Notes under the pieces: generated by a model | What the model was told of the DNA's origin: nothing | What the model saw: the letters and a program-made list of their open reading frames with translations, nothing else | The model's database searches: none | Assembly (NCBI RefSeq): GCF_008704535.1 | Contig: NZ_CP023701.1 | Location: forward strand, 4,630,001-4,694,000 | Source: Streptomyces subrutilus | Lineage (GTDB): Bacteria; Actinomycetota; Actinomycetes; Streptomycetales; Streptomycetaceae | Direction of reading: 5' to 3' | DNA: 64,000 nt | Shown here: piece after piece, positions 30,205 through 39,500 of the stretch | Numbering within the stretch: the stretch's first letter is position 1 | Layout: the number at the start of each line of letters is the position of its first letter | Translations under genes and position numbers: made by a program

Positions 30205-32475
30205 TCAGAAGGAGAAGCGGCCCGCCGTCAGGTGTGCGAGGGTCGCCTCCGGGGCCGCGGACGGCGCCGGAGGCGCGGGCCGCCGCTCCTGGAGCGGGAC
30301 GACCGCCGGGAGCGGCTCCGCCTGGCCGAGGAAGACCCGGCGCACCACCCGCTCCGCCGCGTGCCCGTCGTCGTGCGTGCAGAACCGGCTCCGGAACGCC
30401 GCCCGCAGCTGCGCCGAGCGCGACCCCTGCCAGTGGCCCGTCGCGAAGATGTCCACCAGCTCGTCCTCGGTCCGGGCGATCGCCCCCGGCGGACACGACC
30501 GCAGGTCGAAGTAGGTGCCCCGGGCCGCCTCGTACGCCTCCCGGTCCTCCGCGTGGATCACGATCGGCCGGTCCAGCACCGCGTAGTCGAACATCAGCGA
30601 CGAGTAGTCCGTGACGAGCGCGTCCGAGGCCAGGCACAGCTCCTCGACCGACGGGTGCGCCGACACGTCGATCAGCCGGGGGTGCGCCTCGGCCGCCGCC
30701 GGCCCCGCGCCCGCGTACGTCAGGTGCGTGCGCACCAGCAGCGTGAACCGCGGCCCGAGGTCCCGCAGCACCCGCTCGAAGTCCAGGTGGTCCGGTCGGC
30801 TGCGCCGGTAGTCGCGGTGCGTCGGCGCGTACAGGACCGCGGTGGAGCCCGGCGCCACGCCCAGCCGCTCGCGCAGCGCCAGCACCTGCGCCCGGCCGGC
30901 CCGGTGGAAGACGTCGTTGCGCGGGTAGCCGTACTCCAGCGTCGTGTACGAGGAGGGCACGGCCCGCTCCCACACCAGCGTCGAGTGCCGGTTCGCCGAC
31001 AGCAGGTAGTCCCACTGGTCGGCGCCGCGCAGCAGCCCCGTGAAGTCCGCCGTCGGGGTGGCGGCCGGCCGGTCCTGGAGGTCGAGGCCGACCCGCTTGA
31101 GCGGCGTGCCGTGCTGGGTCTGCACCAGGATCTGGCCCGGCCGCTTGACCAGGGCCCGGTCGAAGTTGACGTTCGTCACCAGGTACGTCGCCCGGGCCAG
31201 GGCCGTCCAGTACGCCGCCGAGCCCGGCCGCAGCGCCACCGTCCGCCGGGGCAGCCCCGCCGCGTGCTCCGGGCCGCAGATCCACGCCGTCCGCATCCGG
31301 GGCGCCAGCTCCCGCAGCTTCGCCTCGATCGCCGCCGGGTTGCAGGCGTAGCCCCCGTGCCAGTACGCCGAGAAGACCGCCAGCTCCGGGCGGAGCGGCA
31401 GCAGCCGCTGCACCCGGTAGTGCAGCCGCAGCCGGGCCTCGTCCAGACCGCGCCCCAGCCCGGCGCCCCCGCGCCCGGCGGCCCGCGCGGCCCGGCGCAG
31501 CGCCGACAGCAGCCCGTACGCGCGCCGCGCGCCCAGCCGCATCAGCACGTGCCGGACCCGGTCGGTCCGCGACACCGCGGGCAGCGCGCCCCCGCCGCCC
31601 GCGGCCCGGTGGCGGCGCAGCAGGGCCGAGGCCCGGGCGAAGAACTCGGCCCGGCTCGCGCGCGGGAGGCGGCGCGGGTCGGCGTACAGGGCGCAGAGGT
31701 GCTCCGCCATCCGCCGGTGCACCGCCGGCCGCCAGCGCTCCAGCTCGGGGCGGCCGGAGAGGTAGCCGAAGACCCGGTCGTACTGGTCGAGGACGTCGAG
31801 GTGACGGCGGGTGGCGGTGGTCGGGAGCGAGCCGGTCCGGCGCTGGCGGGAGTGGACGCAGACCCGGTCCAGGACGGCGACGGACTCGGCGGCCAGCAGC
31901 GCCGGGTAGGTCCAGGAGGTGTCCTCGTAGAAGCCCGTCGGGAACTCCAGGCCCTCGCGCTCCACGTACTCGCGCCGGTACGCCTTGTTCCACACCACCA
32001 TCGGCATGCCGAGCAGCGCCGGCCGGTCGGCGAGCCGGAAGCTGGCCGGGCCCTCCTGCGACAGGCGGCCCGCCGGGCGGGCGCGGACCGGCCCGCCCGT
32101 CCAGAAGGTCCGCGCGTGGTCGTAGACCAGGACGTCGGGCGAGCCGGCGGCCTTCAGCCGGTCGGTGACGGCCCGCAGGGCGCCCGGGGTGAGGGCGTCG
32201 TCCCCGTCGAGGAAGACCAGGTAGTCGCCGGCGGCCCGGGCCAGGCCCGCGTTGCGGGCCGGGCCGGGACCCAGGTTGTGCGCCAGGTGCACGGCGGTGA
32301 CCCGCGGGTCCCGGGCCGCGTACGCGTCGATGATCGAACCGCAGGCGTCCGGGGACGCGTCGTCCACCGCGATCAGTTCCAGATCCGGGTACGACTGCGT
32401 CAGGACCGAGTCCAGGGCCTCCTGGAGGTACGCCTGGACCTGGTACGCGGGCACGATGACGCTGAACCGGGGCAC
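30205..32475 (-). CDS. GT2 glycosyltransferase fused to CDP-glycerol glycerophosphotransferase (TagF-like)
   Basis: A protein of 756 aa with two enzymes in one chain. Residues 1-240 form a GT-A family 2 glycosyltransferase: MPRFSVIVPAYQVQAYL, the nucleotide-binding region LIAVDDASPD and the DxD-like VFLDGDDALTPG. A basic linker follows. Residues about 370-700 form a CDP-glycerol glycerophosphotransferase with the TagF motif QTQHGTPLKRVG and the late motif LVTDYSSLMFDYAVLDRPIV. Such fusions build teichoic-acid-type polymers in actinobacteria. The exporter pair nearby on the same strand, separated only by the tetR gene, supports a joint role in wall polymer synthesis. The gene is followed closely by the tetR end, with 11 bp between. 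Confidence 0.92.
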   Translation of the reverse strand: MPRFSVIVPAYQVQAYLQEALDSVLTQSYPDLELIAVDDASPDACGSIIDAYAARDPRVTAVHLAHNLGPGPARNAGLARAAGDYLVFLDGDDALTPGALRAVTDRLKAAGSPDVLVYDHARTFWTGGPVRARPAGRLSQEGPASFRLADRPALLGMPMVVWNKAYRREYVEREGLEFPTGFYEDTSWTYPALLAAESVAVLDRVCVHSRQRRTGSLPTTATRRHLDVLDQYDRVFGYLSGRPELERWRPAVHRRMAEHLCALYADPRRLPRASRAEFFARASALLRRHRAAGGGGALPAVSRTDRVRHVLMRLGARRAYGLLSALRRAARAAGRGGAGLGRGLDEARLRLHYRVQRLLPLRPELAVFSAYWHGGYACNPAAIEAKLRELAPRMRTAWICGPEHAAGLPRRTVALRPGSAAYWTALARATYLVTNVNFDRALVKRPGQILVQTQHGTPLKRVGLDLQDRPAATPTADFTGLLRGADQWDYLLSANRHSTLVWERAVPSSYTTLEYGYPRNDVFHRAGRAQVLALRERLGVAPGSTAVLYAPTHRDYRRSRPDHLDFERVLRDLGPRFTLLVRTHLTYAGAGPAAAEAHPRLIDVSAHPSVEELCLASDALVTDYSSLMFDYAVLDRPIVIHAEDREAYEAARGTYFDLRSCPPGAIARTEDELVDIFATGHWQGSRSAQLRAAFRSRFCTHDDGHAAERVVRRVFLGQAEPLPAVVPLQERRPAPPAPSAAPEATLAHLTAGRFSF

Positions 32476-32629
32476 GGCACATCCAGGGGTCGACGGGCGG
32501 GCGTACGGCCCGGAAACCCCCGGTGCGGCGATCGGGTTACGCGGGGTGCGGCATTCGGGTCACGGGGCGGTGAGCGTCGACGCCGCAGGTCGGCGCCGTG
32601 ATCCGGTGCCGCCGGCCGTGCCGGGGAGG

Positions 32630-33763
32630 TCACTTGACGGCGCCGGCCATCACCCCCGTCACGAACTGCCTCTGGAAGGCGAAGAAGACGACGAGCGGCA
32701 CCACCATCGACAGGAACGCGCCCGGGGCCAGTACGTCGATGTTGTTGCCGAACTGCCGCACCTGCTGCTGGAGCGCGACCGTCACCGGCGGGTGCGCCGA
32801 GTCCGCGAAGACCAGCGCGACGAGCATGTCGTTCCACACCCACAGGAACTGGAAGATGCCGAGCGAGGCGATGGCCGGCCCGCCCAGCGGCAGCACCACC
32901 CGCGCGAACAGCCGCAGTTCGCCCGCACCGTCCAACCGGGCCGCCTCCAGCAGCTCGCGCGGGATCTCCGCGAAGAAGTTGCGCAGCAGGAACACCGCGA
33001 AGGGCAGCCCGAAGGCGGTGTGGAACAGCACGACGCCCGCGGTCGTCTCGAACAGGCCGATGGAACCGAAGAGTTCGGACACCGGGATCAGCGCCACCTG
33101 CACCGGGACCACGAGCAGCCCCACGACGACGAGGAACAGCCAGTCCCGGCCGGGGAACTCCAGCCAGGCGAAGGCGTATCCGGCGAAGGAACCGAGGACC
33201 ACCACGAGCAGCGTCGCCGGCACCGCGATGGCCACCGTGTTCAGCAGGGAGCCGGTGATCGTGTCGTTGGCCAGCAGCCGCTCGTAGTTGTCCACCGTCA
33301 GCCGGGACGGCGCCGTCAGCGCCTCCCACCAGCCGCCCTTGCTCAGATCGGTGGGGGACAGGAAGGAGGAGACGAGCAGCCCGAGGGTGGGCAGCAGCCA
33401 GAAGAGCGCCGCCGCGACCAGGAAGAGGCGCAGCGCCCCGCCCGAGAGCCGGGCCACCAGGCCGCGCGCGGCCACCCCGCCGGCCCCCGCCCGCCGCCGT
33501 ACCGCGACCGGCGCGGGCCGTGCCGTGGCCGAGGCCCGCCCGGGACCCGCCCCCGCGACCCTCTCAGAGCCCTCCCCGGGAGACTTCCCGAGGGGGCCGC
33601 CCTGCGCCCGTCCGCCCTGCGCCCGTCCGCTCTGTGCCGGGCCGTCCTGTGCCGGGCCGCCCTGTGCGGGTACGGCCGAGGCGCGGGCGGGCGGACGGGG
33701 CGGTTCGTGGGCCGGCGGGCCGGGCGGCGCCGCCGGGTCCGGTGTCGGCTCGGTCCCGCTCAT
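32630..33763 (-). CDS. Sugar ABC transporter permease (MalG-like)
   Basis: A protein of 377 aa. The first about 100 residues form an unusual disordered tail rich in Gly, Ala and Pro with repeats such as AQGGPAQDGPAQSGRAQGG. Six membrane helices follow, with the EAA loop EIPRELLEAARLDGAGELRLF. This is the MalG-type second permease of a CUT1 carbohydrate importer. The ATG at 33763 has AAGGAGGGGG upstream and overlaps the first permease's stop by 4 bp. A start after the low-complexity tail cannot be excluded. No ATPase gene is in the cluster, so a shared MsiK-type ATPase is expected, as is usual in Streptomyces. Confidence 0.92.
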   Translation of the reverse strand: MSGTEPTPDPAAPPGPPAHEPPRPPARASAVPAQGGPAQDGPAQSGRAQGGRAQGGPLGKSPGEGSERVAGAGPGRASATARPAPVAVRRRAGAGGVAARGLVARLSGGALRLFLVAAALFWLLPTLGLLVSSFLSPTDLSKGGWWEALTAPSRLTVDNYERLLANDTITGSLLNTVAIAVPATLLVVVLGSFAGYAFAWLEFPGRDWLFLVVVGLLVVPVQVALIPVSELFGSIGLFETTAGVVLFHTAFGLPFAVFLLRNFFAEIPRELLEAARLDGAGELRLFARVVLPLGGPAIASLGIFQFLWVWNDMLVALVFADSAHPPVTVALQQQVRQFGNNIDVLAPGAFLSMVVPLVVFFAFQRQFVTGVMAGAVK

Positions 33764-35094
33764 CGGGCCCCCTCCTTCCGCAGCCTGCGGATGTTCACCA
33801 GCATCACCGGAACCACCAGCACCAGCAGCAGCACCGCGATGGCGCTGCCGAGCCCCGGATCGGCGTCCGTCCCGAAGGACGTGCGGTACAGCTGGAGCGC
33901 CAGGACGTTCGCGTCGTCCTGGACCGCCCCCGGAGCGATCACGAACACCAGGTCGAAGATCTTCATCACGTTGATGACCAGCGTGACCAGCACCACCGCC
34001 AGCACCGGCCCCAGCAGCGGCACCGTGATCCGCCGGAACACCTGCCACTCGTTGGCCCCGTCCACCCGCGCCGCCTCCAGCAGCTCGCGCGGCACGGCCG
34101 CCAGTCCGGCCCCGATCAGCACCATCGCGAAGCCCGCCCACATCCACACGTACGCCCCGATGACCGCCGGGGTCACCAGCGCCGGGCCCAGCCACTGGAC
34201 GCCCGCGTAGGCCTCCTGGAAGTTCGACGCGGGCAGCCGCAACCGCGCGCCGTCCGCGTTCGCGGGCAGCACGAAGACGCCGTCGGCTCCCGAGGTCGCC
34301 GACGCCACCACCCTGCCGTCCCGGACCGCCTCCACCCGCATACCGGAGAACGCCGACTCGGCCGGGTCCACCGCGTTCGTGCTGCCGCCCCCGCCCCGCG
34401 TGAAGTCCTGCCAGACGGTCCCGGTCACCCGGTCCGGCGCCGCGGTAGCCGCCTTCGCCGTACGGGTCCCCGCCGGCAGGGCCTCGGGGGCCACGCCGAC
34501 CAGCGGCAGCAGCACCGGGGTGCCCGCCCGCACCGGATCACGGGTCACGAACGCGCCCCCGCCCGCGTCCACCAGCGGAGAGTCCCGGCCCGGACGCGCC
34601 TTGGGGAAGGCCGAGGACTGCGCGAAGGTGTCGTGCACCCCGACCCAGACCGCGTTGGCGACGCCCCGGTCGGGATCGTGGTCGTACACCAGCCGGAAGA
34701 TGATGCCCGCCGCCAGCATCGAGATGGCCATCGGCATGAAGACCAGCAGCTTGAACGCCGTTCCCCAGCGCACCCGTTCGGTGAGCACCGCGAAGATCAG
34801 ACCGAGGGCGGTGGCCGTCGTCGGTGCCAGCACCACCCACACCGCGGTGTTCTTCAGCGCGGTGCGGATGGTCGCGTCGCTCAGGATCTCCCGGTAGTTG
34901 TCGCCGCCGACGAACGCGGATCCGGAGCGGTCGAAGAAGCTGCGGTAGACCGAGTAGCCGATCGGGTGCACGACGAGCGCGCCGAGCAGCACCAGCGCCG
35001 GCAGCAGGAACGCCGCCGCGACCAGACGCCGGCGCCGCGCCTCGGCGGACCGGGCCGTCCCGCGCGGGGCGGTGGGGGTGACCGTGGCCGCCAC
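33760..35094 (-). CDS. Sugar ABC transporter permease (MalF-like) with inserted extracytoplasmic domain
   Basis: A protein of 444 aa, much longer than the usual about 300. Three helices come first (LVAAAFLLPALVLLGALVVHP, VWVVLAPTTATALGLIFAVL, LLVFMPMAISMLAAGIIF). About 150 residues are then inserted before helix 4. The insert holds VTGTVWQDFTRGGGG and VEAVRDGRVVASATSGADGVFVLP, which resembles SdrD B-like or carboxypeptidase-regulatory beta domains. The rest is standard, with EAA loop AVPRELLEAARVDGANEWQVF. The start is the GTG at 35094, 4 bp after the binding-protein stop. MalF of E. coli also has a large P2 loop that contacts the binding protein, so this insert may do the same. Confidence 0.92.
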   Translation of the reverse strand: MAATVTPTAPRGTARSAEARRRRLVAAAFLLPALVLLGALVVHPIGYSVYRSFFDRSGSAFVGGDNYREILSDATIRTALKNTAVWVVLAPTTATALGLIFAVLTERVRWGTAFKLLVFMPMAISMLAAGIIFRLVYDHDPDRGVANAVWVGVHDTFAQSSAFPKARPGRDSPLVDAGGGAFVTRDPVRAGTPVLLPLVGVAPEALPAGTRTAKAATAAPDRVTGTVWQDFTRGGGGSTNAVDPAESAFSGMRVEAVRDGRVVASATSGADGVFVLPANADGARLRLPASNFQEAYAGVQWLGPALVTPAVIGAYVWMWAGFAMVLIGAGLAAVPRELLEAARVDGANEWQVFRRITVPLLGPVLAVVLVTLVINVMKIFDLVFVIAPGAVQDDANVLALQLYRTSFGTDADPGLGSAIAVLLLVLVVPVMLVNIRRLRKEGAR

Positions 35095-35098
35095 CGGA

Positions 35099-36460
35099 TC
35101 AGTTCCCGTACGCCTTGGCCGCGTCGGCCTCCAGTTTCGCCTGCGCCCCCGCCACGTCCGACGGGTTCGCCAGGAAGTCCTGGAGCGCCTTCCACTCGCC
35201 CGCGCCCGGCGTCCCGCCGAAGGCCGCCGGAGCCTGGTCCGACATGTCGAAGCGGAAGTCGTCACCCGCCGCGATCAGCGCCTTCGCGATGCCCCGCTGG
35301 ATGTCGTTGGGGTAGGCCGCCGGATCCACCGCCTTGTTCGGCGAGACGAAACCGCCCGCCCGGGCCTGGATCTCGGCCGCGTCCGGCGAGGCCAGGAAGG
35401 TCAGCAGCGCCTGCGCGCCCTTCGACGGCTTCAGCGCCACCGCCACGTCACCGCCCGAGACCACCGGAGCCTTCGCGCCGACGGCCGGGAAGGGGAACAC
35501 CAGCGCGTCGGTGCCCACCTTCGCCTCCGTCTGCGCGATGTTCACCGCCACGAAGTCGCCCTCGAAGACCATCGCGGCCGCCGGCCGGTCCCCGCCCGTG
35601 AAGGTCTGCGTCACCGACTTGGGGAACTCGGTGGACAGGGCCCCGCTCGCCCCGCCCGCCAGGAAGTCCTTGCGCCCGAACAGCTCGCCCAGGGTGGTCA
35701 GCGCCTGCTTGACGCTGTCGTCCGTCCACTTGATCCGGTGCTTCGCCAACTGGTCGTACTTCTCCGGGCCCGCCTGGGAGAGGTAGACGTTCTCGAACCA
35801 GTCGGTGAGGGTCCACCCGTCCGCGCCGGCCACCGACACCGCGGGCGTCCCGGAGGCGGACAGCGTGTCGGCCGCCGTCACCAGCTCCTTCCAGGTCGAC
35901 GGCGGCTTGACGCCCGCCGCCTCGAAGGCCTTCGCGTTGTACCAGATCAGCGACTTGTTGGCGGCCTTGTAGTACACCCCGTACTGGGTGCCCTCGACCG
36001 CGCCCAGCGCCTTCCAGCCCGCCGAGTAGTTCTTGTCGAGCTGGGCCTGCGCCTCGGGGCCCACCGGCTGCGCCCACTTGTTCTGCACCGCCGAGACCAG
36101 CGCGCCGACCTGCGGGAGCAGCGCCACGTCCGGCGGAGCGCCGCCCGCGATCTTCGAACCGAGGAAGGTGACGATCGGGTCCTGCGCCGGGACGAACGTG
36201 ACGGCCGCCCCCGTCCGCTTCTCGAACTCCTTGAGGACCTTGGTGAAGTTCTCCTGCTCCGGGCCCGTCCAGACCGCCGCGACCTCCAGCCTCTCGCCGG
36301 TCAGCCGCGGCAGTTCCACCCGCGGTGCGGCCTGGCCCGTGCCGCCCTGGGGAGGGTCCTTCTCGTCGCCGCCGCCCCCGCACGCGGTGAGCGCCAGCGC
36401 GCCCGCCGCGGCCAGCGCCGCCCAGCCCGACGTCGTACGGCTCGTTCCGCGCCTGTGCAT
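35099..36460 (-). CDS. Sugar ABC transporter solute-binding lipoprotein
   Basis: A protein of 453 aa. A lipoprotein signal peptide ends at ALTAC, with C27 lipidated, and a Gly/Asp-rich tether follows. The family 1 solute-binding fold follows, with TFVPAQDPIVTFLGSKIAGGAPPDVALLPQ and STWKELVTAADTLSASG. It resembles alpha-glucoside and related CUT1 binding proteins; the sugar cannot be named. The ATG at 36460 (MHRRGTSRTT) has GGGGG upstream. It is first in an operon with two permeases. No regulator or glycosidase is adjacent to hint at the substrate. Confidence 0.92.
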   Translation of the reverse strand: MHRRGTSRTTSGWAALAAAGALALTACGGGGDEKDPPQGGTGQAAPRVELPRLTGERLEVAAVWTGPEQENFTKVLKEFEKRTGAAVTFVPAQDPIVTFLGSKIAGGAPPDVALLPQVGALVSAVQNKWAQPVGPEAQAQLDKNYSAGWKALGAVEGTQYGVYYKAANKSLIWYNAKAFEAAGVKPPSTWKELVTAADTLSASGTPAVSVAGADGWTLTDWFENVYLSQAGPEKYDQLAKHRIKWTDDSVKQALTTLGELFGRKDFLAGGASGALSTEFPKSVTQTFTGGDRPAAAMVFEGDFVAVNIAQTEAKVGTDALVFPFPAVGAKAPVVSGGDVAVALKPSKGAQALLTFLASPDAAEIQARAGGFVSPNKAVDPAAYPNDIQRGIAKALIAAGDDFRFDMSDQAPAAFGGTPGAGEWKALQDFLANPSDVAGAQAKLEADAAKAYGN

Positions 36461-36557
36461 GGTGCTGCCCCCGATGCCCGTGGTGTGTCCCGGACCACAA
36501 GGTCTACGCCGACCCGCCCGCCCCCGCAATACCGCGTCGCGGGGCCGGAGTCGGCCG

Positions 36558-39500
36558 TCAGGGGGCCGGCGGGAACAGCACGGGCGTGGCGGAGACCAGG
36601 TGCGAGGCCCGGTCCAGGGCACTGGCCAGCAGCGCGAGGTCGGTCGGCCCGTTGCCCAGCTCGCGCACCGGACGCCGGGCCGGCGGATCGCCCATCCGCT
36701 CCCACTCCACCGGCACCACAGTGGGCCTCAGGGTCGCCGTCCGGGGAATGCGCCCGGTGACCCGGCCCGCCTGGAACGGGACCGTCCGCCCGTCCGCGTA
36801 CCGCAACAGCCCGCGGCCCGGCCCCGGTTGGTCCGGCGCGTCGAGCTCCACCCGCAGTGTCGTGAGCCGGGCCAGCCCCGTCTCGGCCGTGCGGTCGGGG
36901 CGGGCGCTGGTGGCCACCAGGTGCACGCCGAGCCGGGCCCCCTCACGGGCCACCGCCTCCAGCGCGCGGACCACCGATCCGGCGGCCGGGCGGCCCGTAC
37001 TGCCGAGGCCCGGCGCCACCAGCGCGTCGAGGTCGTCCACCAGCACCACCAGCCGCGGCAGCGGACTCGGGCCGGGCGGCCCGTTCCGCAGGGCGGCGGC
37101 GCGCAGCCGCAACGTGCCCGTGCGCGGCGGGTCCGCCTCCCCGTGCACCTCGCCGGGGGACGGCCGGCGGGGGGAGACCAGCCGGCCCGAGACCTCGCGG
37201 CGGGCGTGCCACTCGGCGAACGGCACCCCCTCCAGCAGCTCCGAACGCCGCTTCAGCTCCGCGCCCAGCGCCTGCGCGAACTCCCGCATGCGCAACGGAT
37301 CCGAGGCCACCAGGTGCGCCGCCGCGTGCGGCAGCTCGGTACAGGGCAGCAGCCCGTCACCGCGCTCCCCGCCGGCCCCGTCGAGCAGGACCAGGCCCAG
37401 CAGGTCGGGCCGGGCGGCCGCGGCCAGCGAGGCGGCCACCGAACGCAGCAGCTCGGTGCGCCCGCTCCCGGCCGGCCCCTCGATCAGCAGGTGCGGGCCG
37501 TCGTGGACCAGCTCGGCCCCGACGGGACCGCGCCGCCCGCCGCCCAGCACGACCTCGACCAGGCCGCCCTGGCCCTGGCCCAGGTCGGTGGCCTCGGCCC
37601 AACGGGCCATCAGCGAGGCCGGGGTGGCCCGCGCCAGCCCCAGCTCGTCCAGCAGCCGCGCGGTCGCGGGCAGGGTGGCCGAGGCCGGACGGTAGGAGTC
37701 GGCGGCCGCGGCCGCGCCCGCACCGTCGGCGCGCAGCGGGGCCAGGGCGCGGGCGAACCGCTCGGCCCAGGCGGCGGAGACGGCGTCGACGGTGGCGGTG
37801 TCGCCGGTCGGCGCCGGTCTGCCGCCGTCGACCGCGAAGGTCCGTACGGCCGTGGCCACGTCGCCGCTGAGCAGGGCCACGGCCCCGCAGTCACGGAACG
37901 CGGGGGTGGCCGAGCAGGCCGCCTCGAAGGTCTCGGTGACCGGTGAGGCGGCCGTGGCGGGCGGGGCCTCGGCGAGCGCGAGCACGTGGATGCCGGCGGC
38001 CGGGCCGTGCGAGGCCAGCCGGCCGGTGACGTCCCGCAGCCCGCCCGCGCCCGGATCGCCGTCCAGGACGAGGACCGTGTACGGCCCGGCGTAGGCGCGG
38101 GCGGCCTCCCGGACCCGCTCGGGGTCGGCGGCGGCCCAGTGCGCACCGAGCGGGCCGTCGTCCAGCCGCCGGGTCAGCTCGCCGGTCCGGGCGAGGGCCT
38201 GGTCGCGGTCGTAGGCGAGGAGCAGGCGGCAGTCCTGGCCGTGCGCGGGGCGCACGTGCGGCAGCCAGCCCAGCCAGCCCCAGTCGCGCCGCCGCTCGGC
38301 GAGCGGCCGCGCCCGGTCGGTGGCGACGAGCACGATCTCCAGCTGCCCCGGGGCGTGCAGGGCGGCCAGCTGCGCCACCACGCTGCGCGCCACGCCGGCC
38401 AGCCGGGCCCGCGGCCCGGCGAGGCCCAGCCCGCCGACGCCGCGCAGGGCCACCCGGCTGCCCGCGCCGAGTCCGACCTCCAGCACCGCGCGGTGGCCGG
38501 GGGTGCGGGACCACAGCCGCTCGGTGGGACCGAGCGCGGCCAGCAGCAGCGCGGCCGGGTCGTCGGGGTCGGGTGCGGCGCAGACGACGGCCGAGGCCTC
38601 CGGCCCGGCCGGTTCCCCGGCGTCCTCCTCGCCCCGAACCCACTTGCGGGCCCAGGCCCCCAGACCGCGCCGCCGTCCGGCCGCGCCCGCGGCGGTCCCG
38701 GAGCCGTCGCGGGCGGAGGCCGGCGCTCCGGCCTCCCCGCGGACCCCGGCGGACCCGGACGGGTCGGCGTACCCGCCGTGCGAGGGCGGCGCCGCGTGCC
38801 CGCCGTGCGCCGAGGGCGGTGCGTACCCGCCGTGTGCGGAGGGCGCCGCGTATCCGCCGTGTGCGGGTGGCGCCGCGTATCCGCCGTGTGCGGACGGCTC
38901 GGCGTACCCGCCGTGCGCGGGCGCCCCGGTCCGGCCGTGGCCGCCGGCGGGCCCGGCCTGCGCCGGCTGTCCGTGCCCGGTTGCTCCGGGGTGCCCGGCC
39001 GCGGCGGCCGGTGCGCGGAGGGGGGAGTCCGCCGACCGGGCCGCCGGTAGGGAGGCCGGGGCCGGGCCGTCGGACGGGCCGCCCGGCCGGGGAAGGTGCG
39101 ACGCGGTCGGGGACACGGCGCGGCCCGGTACGGCGAGGTGGCCCTCCAGGTCGGGCGTCACCGGGAGCGGGGCCGCGCCCGTGGCCGCCAGGCGCAGGGT
39201 GGACTCGCCGACCCGCAGCAGGGCGCCGGGCGGCAGGGCGATCTGCTGGGGGCCCACCGGGGCGCCGTCCAGGGTGGTGCCGTTCGTCGAGGTCAGGTCG
39301 GCCACCGCCACCCGCCCGTCCCGCAGCACCGACACCGCGCAGTGCAGCCGGGACACGTCGGGATCGTCCAGCGGGACGTCGGCGTCGGCGGAGCGGCCCA
39401 CCCGGATCAGGCCGCTGTGCAGCAGGTGCACCCCGCCCGCGTCGGGCCCGGCCACCACGTGCAGCTGGGGCGCGGCGAGGTCCTCTTCGGGGAGCACGTC

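Noticed and set aside
38770..38931. Possible CRISPR array
   Set aside because: The 27-bp units are contiguous with no spacers and encode a regular amino-acid repeat in frame.
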